Positions 19,050 through 28,835 of a stretch of 38,687 nucleotides of DNA are shown here, in pieces (the first letter of the stretch is position 1; every line of letters starts with the position of its first letter). The stretch covers positions 1 through 38,687 of the forward strand of contig JAJZJL010000031.1 of the NCBI GenBank assembly GCA_021810145.1, in the 5' to 3' direction. The DNA is from Planctomycetota bacterium. GTDB taxonomy: Bacteria > Planctomycetota > Phycisphaerae > WQYP01. The notes beneath the pieces are model-generated. The model had not been told where the DNA came from, did not search any database, and worked only from the letters and a program-made list of their open reading frames with translations. Both the position numbers and the translations under genes were made by a program.

Positions 19050-20140
19050 TTTTCATCCGCCCCAATCTTGCTTTGCGGAACGACTGCGAGATACGCCACG
19101 CGAAGCGCATAATTCCGGCCGGCGTAGCCGACCGATATGGTCATTTGCCCCGTGGCGTCTCCGGAACTTTTTCCGGCAGTGTAAAAGGTAGTGACTACCG
19201 GTCTTTCTGGCGTGCCGGTGACGCGATCGGAAAACCCACGTGGATTAGAATATATAACGCCTAGGACCTTGATCGGCAGCTTTTCCGCGGCATTCGCCGG
19301 GAGGATCGAAATCCGAGATGTCGTTTGTGCTCCGCTTCGCACAGGCCCCAAAAGCACAGCGTAAGTGGAGAGGCATAATGGTCCCCGAGCATCCACCTCG
19401 ACGGGCAGGGACATCTGATAGTTTTGCGCCGTGTCATTGTTCCAAAATGTGAAGATTATATGACTGACTATCTGGCCGAGGAACTTGACTGGCTTATACG
19501 AAACGTATAGAAACCAGTGGCCTTCCCCAACGCGCCGCAGCTTGGCCTGCGATCCCCGATCATCCGACCGGCAAGTGAGGTGATTCCACTGCATCGGTAA
19601 AATGCGGCGCGAGATCGCCAAAGGTCGAAGTGCGATTGGTTGTTGCCCCATATCGACGACTCCAAGCCTCAAGGGGATGGCATTCCTGGGTATATGGAGC
19701 GGGTAGGCGGCTCGAACGCTAAGACTATAACACCATGCAACCAGCCGTCCGTTTATCTGCCCACGGAGAATCGCTCCGAGTTCTTGGCCAACCTGATATG
19801 GGGAAGGATTCACGGATAGTCGCAAGCGGGTTGCTTGTCCGGGGTAAAGCACTGTCTTGCCAAGCTCACCGCGCGTGCAGATGCATGTCGGTTGAAATTT
19901 CGTAAAGCGAAGCACCCCGCCCCATTGATTTCTGATGACAAATGTATGGGTTACCACTCTCCCCGGCAAAGCAGGGGGAAACTGGTATTCAATATTCTCA
20001 ACGATCGCCGTCCCAGGCTGCGCGCCATGGATCGCTTTTCGAGTAAACAATTTTGCCAGCACTAAGACGGTGACTGTAGTAATCGCGACACCAACGAGCC
20101 ATTTCGCAAGATCGTTCCGCCTTTTCATATTCATCGACAT
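19046..20140 (-). CDS. DUF1573 domain membrane-anchored protein
   Basis: N-terminal TM KWLVGVAITTVTVLVLAKLF; GTAIVENIEYQFPPALPGRVVTHTFVIRNQWGGVLRFTKFQPTCICTRGELGKTVLYPGQATRLRLSVNPS, DUF1573-like with Cys pair. Confidence 0.75.
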   Translation of the reverse strand: MSMNMKRRNDLAKWLVGVAITTVTVLVLAKLFTRKAIHGAQPGTAIVENIEYQFPPALPGRVVTHTFVIRNQWGGVLRFTKFQPTCICTRGELGKTVLYPGQATRLRLSVNPSPYQVGQELGAILRGQINGRLVAWCYSLSVRAAYPLHIPRNAIPLRLGVVDMGQQPIALRPLAISRRILPMQWNHLTCRSDDRGSQAKLRRVGEGHWFLYVSYKPVKFLGQIVSHIIFTFWNNDTAQNYQMSLPVEVDARGPLCLSTYAVLLGPVRSGAQTTSRISILPANAAEKLPIKVLGVIYSNPRGFSDRVTGTPERPVVTTFYTAGKSSGDATGQMTISVGYAGRNYALRVAYLAVVPQSKIGADEK

Positions 20141-20235
20141 TTTCCGATACTCAAAGATCGCTTAAGAAGTTCAGTCTGGTCTCGACAAATCGCATCCGAG
20201 AATAATGCTGTAGCTTCCACGATTGAGATCTAGAC

Positions 20236-21342
20236 CTACCGGTGCCGGATACGCTTGTAGAGAAAAAATATCAACGCTCCGCCACCGATCACAATGGCTG
20301 CACAAGCTAGCCCGAACGTGGGCCACCATGATGCCATTGGCTCCCAAATGGCCGCAGACGGCGGTCGGAGGCCGCCGCGCGCGTAAACCTCTCGCCCCCG
20401 CGTTTTCCCGGTTGTAATGGTAAAAATCCGCTGGGCAAGTCTGAAATCAACAGAGAAATCACCATCAGGCAACCGCTTATTAAAGACGCATTTTTGCACA
20501 TCCGTGCGCGAATCGACACAAACTTGGCCCTGCTGGGTATAACCGCGTAACCGTCCGGATTTCATCCAATAGAATGGGTGACCATTAATTATTGTTTTCG
20601 CATACGACAAAATGTCGTAGCGCCAAATCGGGCCGCCGCCCTTGCGATAAACTGATTCCACACGAATGGGAAGGTAGGCCACGTCCCGTCCGAAGAATAT
20701 TTTGAAGAGAAACGGTCGTTTATTCATCGTCCCATTGGCCGGAACTTCCGCAACGGCGCTGTAGCCCGGAGGGACGTATTGCTCCCAATGGGCAACCGCA
20801 ATAATGCGATTTTCCGTCTTTCGGCTGCGCGCTTGCCAGAGCATTATTGCGTAGGAAAACCGTTGATCACTGGTAGTATCGAGGAAACTAACGGGGTAGA
20901 AAAATGGATTCGGTGAAAGCACCGGGCAACTCCGCATGTCCTTGGTGCGAAAGTAAAGGTTACCATCTGCCCGGTCGAAAAAATCATATTGGTGACCGTT
21001 ATAAGTAATGATATAACTTCCTCCAGCAACAAAACCGGGCGATGGTACGGTCTTAACGTAATATTTCCGCCCCTCCGCCTTGTAATGCCAACGAAGGGTG
21101 CCGATGCTCGTTCTTCCGGGCCTCGGCACCGGCAGCAAAGAAACGTACTCTTTCTCTTCAGCTAGAGCCTTCATGTCAACTGTCTTGATCAGCCGATACT
21201 GTCCAAACAGGTTAGCCAGGCGGCCATTAAGGTCCGAGCCATATAGCCGCCCAGCCTGACCCGTATCCATAACCATCACGGCACCGACGGCAAAAAGTAG
21301 GGAGGATTTACAGAAACATGGAAAGGTAATCATTGTTTTCAC
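20236..21342 (-). CDS. Hypothetical exported protein with C-terminal TM anchor
   Basis: N-terminal signal FCKSSLLFAVGAVMVMDTGQA; C-terminal FGLACAAIVIGGGALIFFLYKRIRHR; GTG at 21342 or ATG at 21333. Confidence 0.65.
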   Translation of the reverse strand: MKTMITFPCFCKSSLLFAVGAVMVMDTGQAGRLYGSDLNGRLANLFGQYRLIKTVDMKALAEEKEYVSLLPVPRPGRTSIGTLRWHYKAEGRKYYVKTVPSPGFVAGGSYIITYNGHQYDFFDRADGNLYFRTKDMRSCPVLSPNPFFYPVSFLDTTSDQRFSYAIMLWQARSRKTENRIIAVAHWEQYVPPGYSAVAEVPANGTMNKRPFLFKIFFGRDVAYLPIRVESVYRKGGGPIWRYDILSYAKTIINGHPFYWMKSGRLRGYTQQGQVCVDSRTDVQKCVFNKRLPDGDFSVDFRLAQRIFTITTGKTRGREVYARGGLRPPSAAIWEPMASWWPTFGLACAAIVIGGGALIFFLYKRIRHR

Positions 21343-21631
21343 CCAATTTCATATCTAATTCATTGCATGGTACACCCAGGCGTTTCCCAATGGCACGATT
21401 GGAGGCTCTGCTGACTACACAGCCGGACCATCTACCGAGCGCATCCTGCCAAGCATTAAGCCGCCCCACAACAGGCATGAAAGCGTTCCACGTAGCGTTT
21501 AGTCTGAAAAGCATGTAGCAGCCGCCGAGAGTGTCGCGTCCCGAGTCAGCACTCGGCCACACTAGCCGATGCCGCTGTCAGCCGTTTCGCACGCCGAACA
21601 CATGCCGCGAACATGTCATAATTGGCCCAAA

Positions 21632-21991
21632 TCATGGGGATCCGGGCGTGGTGCATCCTATATTGGCTACAAAGCCGCCGCAATATCCCCCGTCCCACAC
21701 GCCATTTACCAAGCTGTCACCACACCCCGCTGCTCCGGCGTTGTACCCGGAGTAAATCATAGGTAGGGACGCCGCGTCCTGTCCCCCATACTGATCTAGG
21801 ATTTGACATGTTGATGTCGAGATAGAAGGACATTGGTTATTAGCGCTGTAGCACGCGGGACTAGGGATTTCCCCGCGCACCACCACGATTCCTCCGATCC
21901 CTACCGCTAGCATTGTGGCGAGGCCCTTAGCCGCATTCAGCACGGCTCTTCTACCCGTCATGTTGATTCGACTACCAATTGTCTTGAACAT
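21632..21991 (-). CDS. Small Cys-rich exported protein
   Basis: 119 aa; start preceded by AAGGAG. N-terminal RRAVLNAAKGLATMLAVGIGGIVVVRG hydrophobic leader; mature part has six Cys (ACYS, QCPS, TCQI, GCGD, YCGG, GCTT). Confidence 0.65.
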   Translation of the reverse strand: MFKTIGSRINMTGRRAVLNAAKGLATMLAVGIGGIVVVRGEIPSPACYSANNQCPSISTSTCQILDQYGGQDAASLPMIYSGYNAGAAGCGDSLVNGVWDGGYCGGFVANIGCTTPGSP

Positions 21992-22057
21992 GGGGATACT
22001 CCTTGATAGAAACCAACTATTTCACGGATTTCAGAGCATCCGAAATCCGAAATGATC

Positions 22058-22831
22058 TCAATTCGCCGCCATCTTGCGGCGCGAACCTTTTAGCCCTTTT
22101 ACAAAGTTCCGAATAGTGACGGCTTCCAAACCACGGTAATAAAAATGCATGCGGCCCCACCTCAATCCCTTTTCAATTGCCCGCGAGGTCAGTATTCCGC
22201 GCGACCTCTCGGCTGCCTCCCAGCGGCGAAACAGGTCCAAGTGGAAATAGGATTTTTCGGCTATTTGCGCCGCTTCGGAATATTTTGGTATGGAGCCGCA
22301 GCGCGCCATGCACCAACGCAGAATCGAGAGATAGGCGAACCGCTGATTGGCCGCCCATACGGCGGGGTCGCGGTGCTCCAGCAAATTCATAACATGCAAT
22401 ATTCGCCGGGTGAGGGCAAGCCCAACGCCCCCTGTCTTCCCACCGGGCGGATCATCGAACAATTTTCCGGTTGCGCATGCGGCAACCAATTGGTTCCGAA
22501 ATTCACGCCGCTGCGTCTCTCGCTCCTGCCAAGCCCGGTGGCCGAAGTAATAGGGTGCCGGGTGTTGCGAAAGCGGGTCCAACATCGCCGCCTGGAGGAT
22601 TGTATTAATGGAGTAATTTTCCGCCACGCGAATAGCCAGTTTCATCGGCCCACGCACCAGGAACCGTTTCCAGTCCCCGCCCCAGAAATTGACCACCCGG
22701 CTTTGGGCCGTTCCATGCATTCTCGCCAGCGACGCGGTGTCGAGTGAGAAGACCGTGCCAGAATGGTGGGATGCGGCCAAAGGAAGCATCGACACGACGT
22801 AGTCGCGATCGCGATTCTTCCAACATACCAT
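22058..22831 (-). CDS. Hypothetical protein
   Basis: ORF 22058..22876; likely start MVCWKNRDRDYVVSMLPLAASHHSG at 22831. Long ORF with biased composition and no recognised domain. Confidence 0.55.
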   Translation of the reverse strand: MVCWKNRDRDYVVSMLPLAASHHSGTVFSLDTASLARMHGTAQSRVVNFWGGDWKRFLVRGPMKLAIRVAENYSINTILQAAMLDPLSQHPAPYYFGHRAWQERETQRREFRNQLVAACATGKLFDDPPGGKTGGVGLALTRRILHVMNLLEHRDPAVWAANQRFAYLSILRWCMARCGSIPKYSEAAQIAEKSYFHLDLFRRWEAAERSRGILTSRAIEKGLRWGRMHFYYRGLEAVTIRNFVKGLKGSRRKMAAN

Positions 22832-22848
22832 ATTAAAATCCTTGCGCC

Positions 22849-22877
22849 TTTGGATCGAATAATGATAATTATCCAAA
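22849..22877. promoter_or_regulatory. Inverted repeat in promoter of the Cys-rich/MauE cluster
   Basis: TTTGGAT (22849-22855) and ATCCAAA (22871-22877), immediately upstream of the ATG at 22831, with AT-rich spacer. Confidence 0.3.
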
Positions 22878-22964
22878 GATGAATAATTTTATAAACCATG
22901 TCCGGTAAAAAGTCAAGGCTCGCGGATTTGTTACAGCGACCGTTTTGCCGGTCGCGGCACGCCG

Positions 22965-24140
22965 TCAGATCGATTGCAGACGAAACCGGCCGGGCGTTTG
23001 GCCGCGATATCTTTTAAAGAACCGGTTCAGATGCGACTCGGCATCGAAGCCGGTGAGTTCGGCGATGCGCGTCAACGGATAGCGGGTGTTAAGCAGCAAT
23101 CGATCGATACGATTGAGCCGCACACGGTTGATTTCCTCATACGGAGAAAATCCGGTTACCGCCATGAATCGCCTCTCGAGTGTGCAGCGGGACACCAGCA
23201 TGTTGGCATCGGCCAGATGATCCAGCACACTGTCAACCGTCAGTCCTCTGCCGGTGTACTCCCGGATATATCTCAGGGCTTTCGCCACCAGCGGGTCGGC
23301 TACGGCTATGGTATCCGTAGAGGTGCGCGTGATGACTCCCGCCGGCTGAACCAACTGCGGCCTGGTTGGCACCTTTGTGCCGCCAATAATGCTGTCAAGC
23401 ATTTCCGCCGCCTCGAAGCCGATCCGATCAGCTGCCGGATCAACACTGGTCATGGTCGGCACAGCCAACTCGCAGAGCACTTCGTCATTATCCACGCCGA
23501 CGAGCACAATTTCCTCCGGAACATGTATCCCGGCCTGCTGACAACCCGCCAGCACAAGTCGGCCGCAGATGTCATTGCACGCCATGATACCCGCCGGCTT
23601 GGGCAGGGCTTTAAGCCACGGCAACAAATTGGCATAATCAATGCTTGACCGCCAGCCCGGTGCGCGCCTCACACCGGCACCGCGCCGGCTTTGACTGATA
23701 AAGACCTGCGGGTTGAACCCTTTCCCGGACAAATACTCCTGAAAGGCTTTGGCGCGGCGTTCCGATGCCTGTTGAGACTCAAAACCGCAATACGCGAATG
23801 TTTCCAGGCCACACTGAAGCAGATGATCCGCGGCGAGCCGCGCAATGGCCTGATGGTCGCTGTGGATATTGGCTATACCCTTGGGCGGCTCCAGCGATCC
23901 CAGATCGACAATTGGCACCCGCAGGCGCCGCAGTGACGCAAACTGACGGGGGTTGCGAATCCGGCATACGACCCCTTGAAATTTTCCGCGAAAAAGCCAG
24001 CGTGGCAGATTTTCTTCCTCCATCCAGGGTTCATATTCAACAGTCCAGTTGGGGTGGGTATGCGCAAATCGTGATATTCCGCGCAGCAGACCGCTTCCAT
24101 AGCTTCCGATTGCATCGATGACCAAGGCTATATTTATCAT
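22965..24140 (-). CDS. XylR-like regulator (periplasmic-binding/LacI-type sensor + AraC HTH)
   Basis: N-terminal sugar-binding fold IALVIDAIGSYGSGLLRGISRFAHTHPNWTVEYEP...; VVCRIRNPRQFASLRRLRVPIVDLG; C-terminal RCTLERRFMAVTGFSPYEEINRVRLNRIDRLLLNTRYPLTRIAELTGFDAESHLNRFFKRYRGQTPGRFR. Confidence 0.9.
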   Translation of the reverse strand: MINIALVIDAIGSYGSGLLRGISRFAHTHPNWTVEYEPWMEEENLPRWLFRGKFQGVVCRIRNPRQFASLRRLRVPIVDLGSLEPPKGIANIHSDHQAIARLAADHLLQCGLETFAYCGFESQQASERRAKAFQEYLSGKGFNPQVFISQSRRGAGVRRAPGWRSSIDYANLLPWLKALPKPAGIMACNDICGRLVLAGCQQAGIHVPEEIVLVGVDNDEVLCELAVPTMTSVDPAADRIGFEAAEMLDSIIGGTKVPTRPQLVQPAGVITRTSTDTIAVADPLVAKALRYIREYTGRGLTVDSVLDHLADANMLVSRCTLERRFMAVTGFSPYEEINRVRLNRIDRLLLNTRYPLTRIAELTGFDAESHLNRFFKRYRGQTPGRFRLQSI

Positions 24141-24424
24141 GCGTTACGCTCTGCAAGGTTCCAGTCTGTTGGTTGCATCACCACAGACCTTTTGATTCTA
24201 CTGATTAGCGGCATCCAAAATATCATTTCCCATGTCCACGCCCCGGCCCGACCGGAGAATCCGCACCTGGAATGTTGAACCATCCATGAACGAGCCGTTG
24301 GATTCCCGCTGCCGCAGGACCACGGCACATCGCTTTCGATACAGCCTGACTGATATGTGATAGCATAGAACAAGGAGGTTGATTTAACAAATATCCGATT
24401 GCGTATAAATATCTCACCTCACGA

Positions 24425-25948
24425 TCAGGTACTGTCGGGGCCGCGGAACAGCTTTGGTTCGCGACGGTTGCGCCAGTATGATTCGATTTCCTCAAGAGTT
24501 CGGCCCTTGGTCTCGGGCAGAACGAGAATTGTAAAGAGGAAGGTTATCAGCGAACAGAGGGCATAGATCAAGTACGTCGCCGATATACCGATATCTGATT
24601 TAAGCATCGGAAAAGTCTGTGCCACCACAAATGTGGCCAGCCACAGCGCCACCACACACACGGACGCCGCCCGGCCTCGAATGCGCGCGGGGAAGATTTC
24701 CGAGATGATAATCCAGACCAGCGGCCCCATTGCCATGGTAAAGGCAACGCAGAATATCAAAATGCAGCCCAGAAGAATCCACACCTGGGCGTGGCTGAAG
24801 TGAATGGTGCTGACATGCGTTATTCGTCCCTGAAAGACTTTGGTTGTCACCACCCGATCAGCCACGGCAAATATTGTCGCCACCGATACCAGCGCCACAA
24901 CCTGGGTCGCTGTCCCGATTGCCAGCAGCATTTTTCTCCCCGCCTTATCGACCAGTGAAAAGGCGATAAAAATCGCCGGCAGTTTGGCGGTTCCCATTAT
25001 CGCGGTGTAGCCGAAGGCGTGGCCGGCCGTGACGCCCGCGGCCTCAAATATCCGGGGGGCATAGTAGATAATGGAATTGATGCCGCTGAACTGCTGGAAT
25101 ACAGCCAGAAATAATCCGATGATTAACGGCAGCCGGTAACGGGGAGTAAAAAGCTCGGAAAATCTGCCTTCCTCCCGCGCCGCGGTCTCTTTGACGATTT
25201 TAATCTCCCGATCCGCACCCGCGGAGCCGATGAAGCGTTTTAAAATATTCCGTCCATCCTCTTCGCGATCATTAATGATCAGCCATCGCGGGCTTTCCGG
25301 AACCGAGGATATCATCAGCAGAAAAATAATGGCCGGCAATGTTTCCGACCCCAGCATCCATCGCCAGCCCATGGTCTGGTTCCAGTTCATACCGCCTGCC
25401 GCAGCCTTGTGGAGATGACTCCCGGCACTGACGATCAGGAAATTGACCCAATAGACTCCGGCAATTCCAATGACAATGCCGAGTTGAAACAGTGAACCCA
25501 GTCGGCCACGATGCCGTTCGGGCGCTATTTCCGCAATATAGACCGGAGCGATCATCGAAGAAGCCCCGATAGCCAGACCGCCTGTCATCCGGGCCAGAAT
25601 CAGCTCCGTGAAGGACTGCGGTATCGCCGAGAGCACCCCCGATGCCGCAAAGAGCACCGCACAGACGATGAGCATTTTTTTGCGGCCAAATCGATCGGCC
25701 AGCGTCCCGGACAGCATCGCCCCGGGCACACATCCGAGTTCCAGGCTGGCAATCGCAAAACCCAGCTGCGCATCGCTTAAATGGAAATAGGACTGCAGAT
25801 ATCCCTGAATACCGGAAGCCACGCCGGTATCATAGCCGAACAGCAGGCCCGCCAGCGCCGCCGCGCAGACCGCAAAAACAATTGCGCCGATTCCCGGAAT
25901 GCCGCTTTCCGATGATAACGCAACGGACTGGTCTGGCATAATGGACAT
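24425..25948 (-). CDS. Sugar porter MFS transporter (XylE/GalP type)
   Basis: GLLFGYDTGVASGIQGYL, GTLADRFGRKKMLIVCAVLF, GGLAIGASSMIAPVYIAEIAPERHRGRLGSLFQLGIVIGI, FQQFSGINSIIYYAP, VLPETKGRTLEEIE. Confidence 0.95.
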   Translation of the reverse strand: MSIMPDQSVALSSESGIPGIGAIVFAVCAAALAGLLFGYDTGVASGIQGYLQSYFHLSDAQLGFAIASLELGCVPGAMLSGTLADRFGRKKMLIVCAVLFAASGVLSAIPQSFTELILARMTGGLAIGASSMIAPVYIAEIAPERHRGRLGSLFQLGIVIGIAGVYWVNFLIVSAGSHLHKAAAGGMNWNQTMGWRWMLGSETLPAIIFLLMISSVPESPRWLIINDREEDGRNILKRFIGSAGADREIKIVKETAAREEGRFSELFTPRYRLPLIIGLFLAVFQQFSGINSIIYYAPRIFEAAGVTAGHAFGYTAIMGTAKLPAIFIAFSLVDKAGRKMLLAIGTATQVVALVSVATIFAVADRVVTTKVFQGRITHVSTIHFSHAQVWILLGCILIFCVAFTMAMGPLVWIIISEIFPARIRGRAASVCVVALWLATFVVAQTFPMLKSDIGISATYLIYALCSLITFLFTILVLPETKGRTLEEIESYWRNRREPKLFRGPDST

Positions 25949-26003
25949 ACAACATCATCTCTTCCGCGATAAGCTCGCGGCAAATATTCAACCACAGTCC
26001 CGA

Positions 26004-28745
26004 TTACGACACAGAACAGGCCGTTGTGCGCAATGTCTCCGGACCACCCAGGGCGGAGGATTGATAAGCTTGCAATTCGACCTCACCGCGCAGGTGAATA
26101 TCCGCGGAGGAACTGCCGATCATTAACTTCAATGTTCCGGGCTGCAGAACAAACTTCCGGCTGCCTTCATGCCAATACCACAACGCTTGCGTATTATACG
26201 GCAAATCGAAGGTAATTTCGCGCGATTCGCCGGGCTTGAGTTCCACACGTTTGAAGCCCACCAATTCTTTGATGGGGCGCTTCACCGGCGACTTGGGTAC
26301 CGCTACATACAATTGCGCCACTTCAGCCCCGGCCAGTGAACCGGTATTGGTGACTTTACAGGATACCTTGACGCTGTGGCCGGATGACAGTTCAGTTGAT
26401 CCGAGGCGCAGATTACTGAACGCAAAGGTGGTGTAACTTAAGCCGTGGCCGAACGGATACAAAGCTTCCCCTTCGAAATACATGTACGTGCGTCCCTTGC
26501 GGATGTCATAATTATGAAACGCAGGTAACTGATCCACGGATTTATACCACGTACAGCAGGTTTTTCCGCCGGGGTTATAGTTCCCAAACAGCACATCCGC
26601 AATTGCCGTTCCCTGCGCCTGCCCGGCAAACACCGCTGCCACAATCGCGGGGAGGTTGTCCTGTTCCCAATTCACCGCGACCGTATTATTGGTGTTAAGC
26701 ACCAGTACGGTTTTGGGGTTGGCCTGATAACAGGCTTTGATGAGTTCATGCTGCACGCCGGGAAGTTGGATGTCTTTGCGATCATACCCCTCACGGTCCA
26801 CGCTCTGATCGACACCGCAAACCATAATGACCACATCCGCCCGCCGTGCCGCCTCTAAGGCTTCGGCAAACAATTGCTCATCCTTCGGCCCCATCACACT
26901 GCATCCAGGGTAATATGCTATTGTGGGATGGCCCGGACGGGGTTGCCGAACCGTTAGCGCGTGCAGCGGTTGCAGTTGGAACCACTGCACATTGCACAAA
27001 CCTCTGCCGGGGCCTGCACTTTTACCGCTGAATTTCAGAAAAACATTGTGCTTTCCGACTATTCCGCTGATCGGAGCCGATACCGTGCTCCATCTCTGCC
27101 AACTGCCGGTGTTCGGCACATGCAGCACGGCAATTTGCGGACCATCGAGGCTGTCAATGCAAACGCTTACAATCGCTCTGGCTCCAATACCGGCCATACG
27201 GATGGCGATACGATTCTTGCCGGTGAAATCCTGCGGATGATATTCCACCCAGGAACCGTCATGAATCCCCCAGATATTCCTTCCGCCTTCGCTGGATGGC
27301 TGGGTTTTAATGCCGACCTCAACGCTTTTAAGCTCATCCGGCCTGACCTGTCCATGGTGTTCGTCCACGGTAATTCCCAATGCCGCCGCAATACCCATAT
27401 ACGGTGACATGCGCACCGCCGGACGACCGCTGTAACCACCGAGATGGAATCCAGCGGTCGGGCCGATTACCACGACATTTGACAGTTTGGATTTGTCCAG
27501 TGGCAAAAACTGATGCTGATTTTTCAACAGAACTATGGACTGCCGCGCGGCGTCCAGCGCCAGAGCGCGGTGGGCCGGAGAATCCACGACGTCAAAATCG
27601 ATACGATTGAACGGAACACTTTCCGGCGGATCCATTTCACCCAGGAGAATACGGACCGTCAGCAGGCGCGTAATCGCCAAGTCCAGATCCGCAACGCTCA
27701 GGAGGTTCAGAGCCACCGCTTTGGGCAAGCTGCTGGTCAAGTCGTGTTGGCGGCCCGTGTAGCGGATCAGGTCGCAACCGGCCTGAATTCCCAATGCCGC
27801 AGCCTGATGGCGGGTTGGAACATAATGGTGCGGATTATAAATATCATAGACCGCCGGGTTATCCGAAGTAACATATCCGCGAAAGCCCCACCGCTTCCGC
27901 AATAGATCAGTCAGCAGGAAGCGGTCGCCGCAACACGGGACGCCATTGATGGCGTTATAAGCCCCCATGAACGTAAAAACATCACCTTCCAATACACATG
28001 CCTGATAAGCGCGGGTGTAATATTCCCAGAAACTCCGTGGATCCACGGTGGCTGAAACATACTGCCGATCATCATCGGTGTTGTTGCAGATAAAATGCTT
28101 GGCGCAGGCTGTCGCCTTGAGATAATTCGGGTCATCGCCCTGCATGCCGCGCACAACCTCCACTGCCCATGTTCCGGCCAGACAGGGGTCTTCTCCCGGA
28201 GCTTCTTCGCAGCGCCCCCAACGGGGATCACGGTGCAGATTCAGCGTTTGCGGGGAGTAAAAACAAAGCCCCCACTTTTCCTTTTTATGGTAGGCCCGAG
28301 CCTCATCGGATACCGCCGTATAGACACGTCGCGCCAAATCGGGATTCCAGGAACAGGCCATCGCCAGCGGCTGCGGAAACGATGTGGCCACAAATGGATC
28401 AACCAGCCCATGCAGCCCTTCATCGGAGGCATAGTTATATGGCGGCAAGCCAATGCGCGCAATGGCCGGCACGCCGTTGTGACCGTTGCATGGCCCCTGG
28501 CTGCCGGGGTTATTGACCTGCAGGAACTTCTCCGCCAATGTCATGCGCGCCACATACGCCGCCGCACGTTTCCAGGCCCGACTGTATGCCACATCAGAAA
28601 TGCCGACTCGCCCCGGCGCCGCCCCCGGTGGAGATGCTTCCGTTTTGCCAATCGACGGACCATCACCCAACCCAACCGCCACTCCCGCAGCTAAAACACC
28701 TCCGACAAACGCCCGTCTTCCGCAAACCAGATTGTCATCACCCAT
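26004..28745 (-). CDS. GH3 glycoside hydrolase (beta-xylosidase/glucosidase-like), Tat-type signal, internal CBM6-like domain, Fn3-like C-terminus
   Basis: Start MGDDNLVCGRRAFVGGVLAAG at 28745 after GAGGAAAA. MTLAEKFLQVNN; YASDEGLHGLV; ACAKHFICNN; WGFRGYVTSDNPAVYDIY; insert SSEGGRNIWGIHDGSWVEYHPQDFTGKNRIAIRMAG...; GHGLSYTTFAFSNLRLG. Confidence 0.93.
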   Translation of the reverse strand: MGDDNLVCGRRAFVGGVLAAGVAVGLGDGPSIGKTEASPPGAAPGRVGISDVAYSRAWKRAAAYVARMTLAEKFLQVNNPGSQGPCNGHNGVPAIARIGLPPYNYASDEGLHGLVDPFVATSFPQPLAMACSWNPDLARRVYTAVSDEARAYHKKEKWGLCFYSPQTLNLHRDPRWGRCEEAPGEDPCLAGTWAVEVVRGMQGDDPNYLKATACAKHFICNNTDDDRQYVSATVDPRSFWEYYTRAYQACVLEGDVFTFMGAYNAINGVPCCGDRFLLTDLLRKRWGFRGYVTSDNPAVYDIYNPHHYVPTRHQAAALGIQAGCDLIRYTGRQHDLTSSLPKAVALNLLSVADLDLAITRLLTVRILLGEMDPPESVPFNRIDFDVVDSPAHRALALDAARQSIVLLKNQHQFLPLDKSKLSNVVVIGPTAGFHLGGYSGRPAVRMSPYMGIAAALGITVDEHHGQVRPDELKSVEVGIKTQPSSEGGRNIWGIHDGSWVEYHPQDFTGKNRIAIRMAGIGARAIVSVCIDSLDGPQIAVLHVPNTGSWQRWSTVSAPISGIVGKHNVFLKFSGKSAGPGRGLCNVQWFQLQPLHALTVRQPRPGHPTIAYYPGCSVMGPKDEQLFAEALEAARRADVVIMVCGVDQSVDREGYDRKDIQLPGVQHELIKACYQANPKTVLVLNTNNTVAVNWEQDNLPAIVAAVFAGQAQGTAIADVLFGNYNPGGKTCCTWYKSVDQLPAFHNYDIRKGRTYMYFEGEALYPFGHGLSYTTFAFSNLRLGSTELSSGHSVKVSCKVTNTGSLAGAEVAQLYVAVPKSPVKRPIKELVGFKRVELKPGESREITFDLPYNTQALWYWHEGSRKFVLQPGTLKLMIGSSSADIHLRGEVELQAYQSSALGGPETLRTTACSVS

Positions 28746-28835
28746 TCCAATTTTCCTCATCAGCACATTGTATCGAAAAGCACATTATGAAAGCGGCCGT
28801 TGGATGCCATCAGTTCGCAATCATTGTCTTCGCAG

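Noticed and set aside
22974-23648. 224-aa plus-strand ORF over the XylR-like gene
   Set aside because: Shadow ORF; the minus strand encodes an unambiguous regulator.
24223-24495. 90-aa minus ORF overlapping the MFS gene end
   Set aside because: Out of frame with the MFS gene, no motifs; likely the intergenic region ahead of the XylR-like gene.
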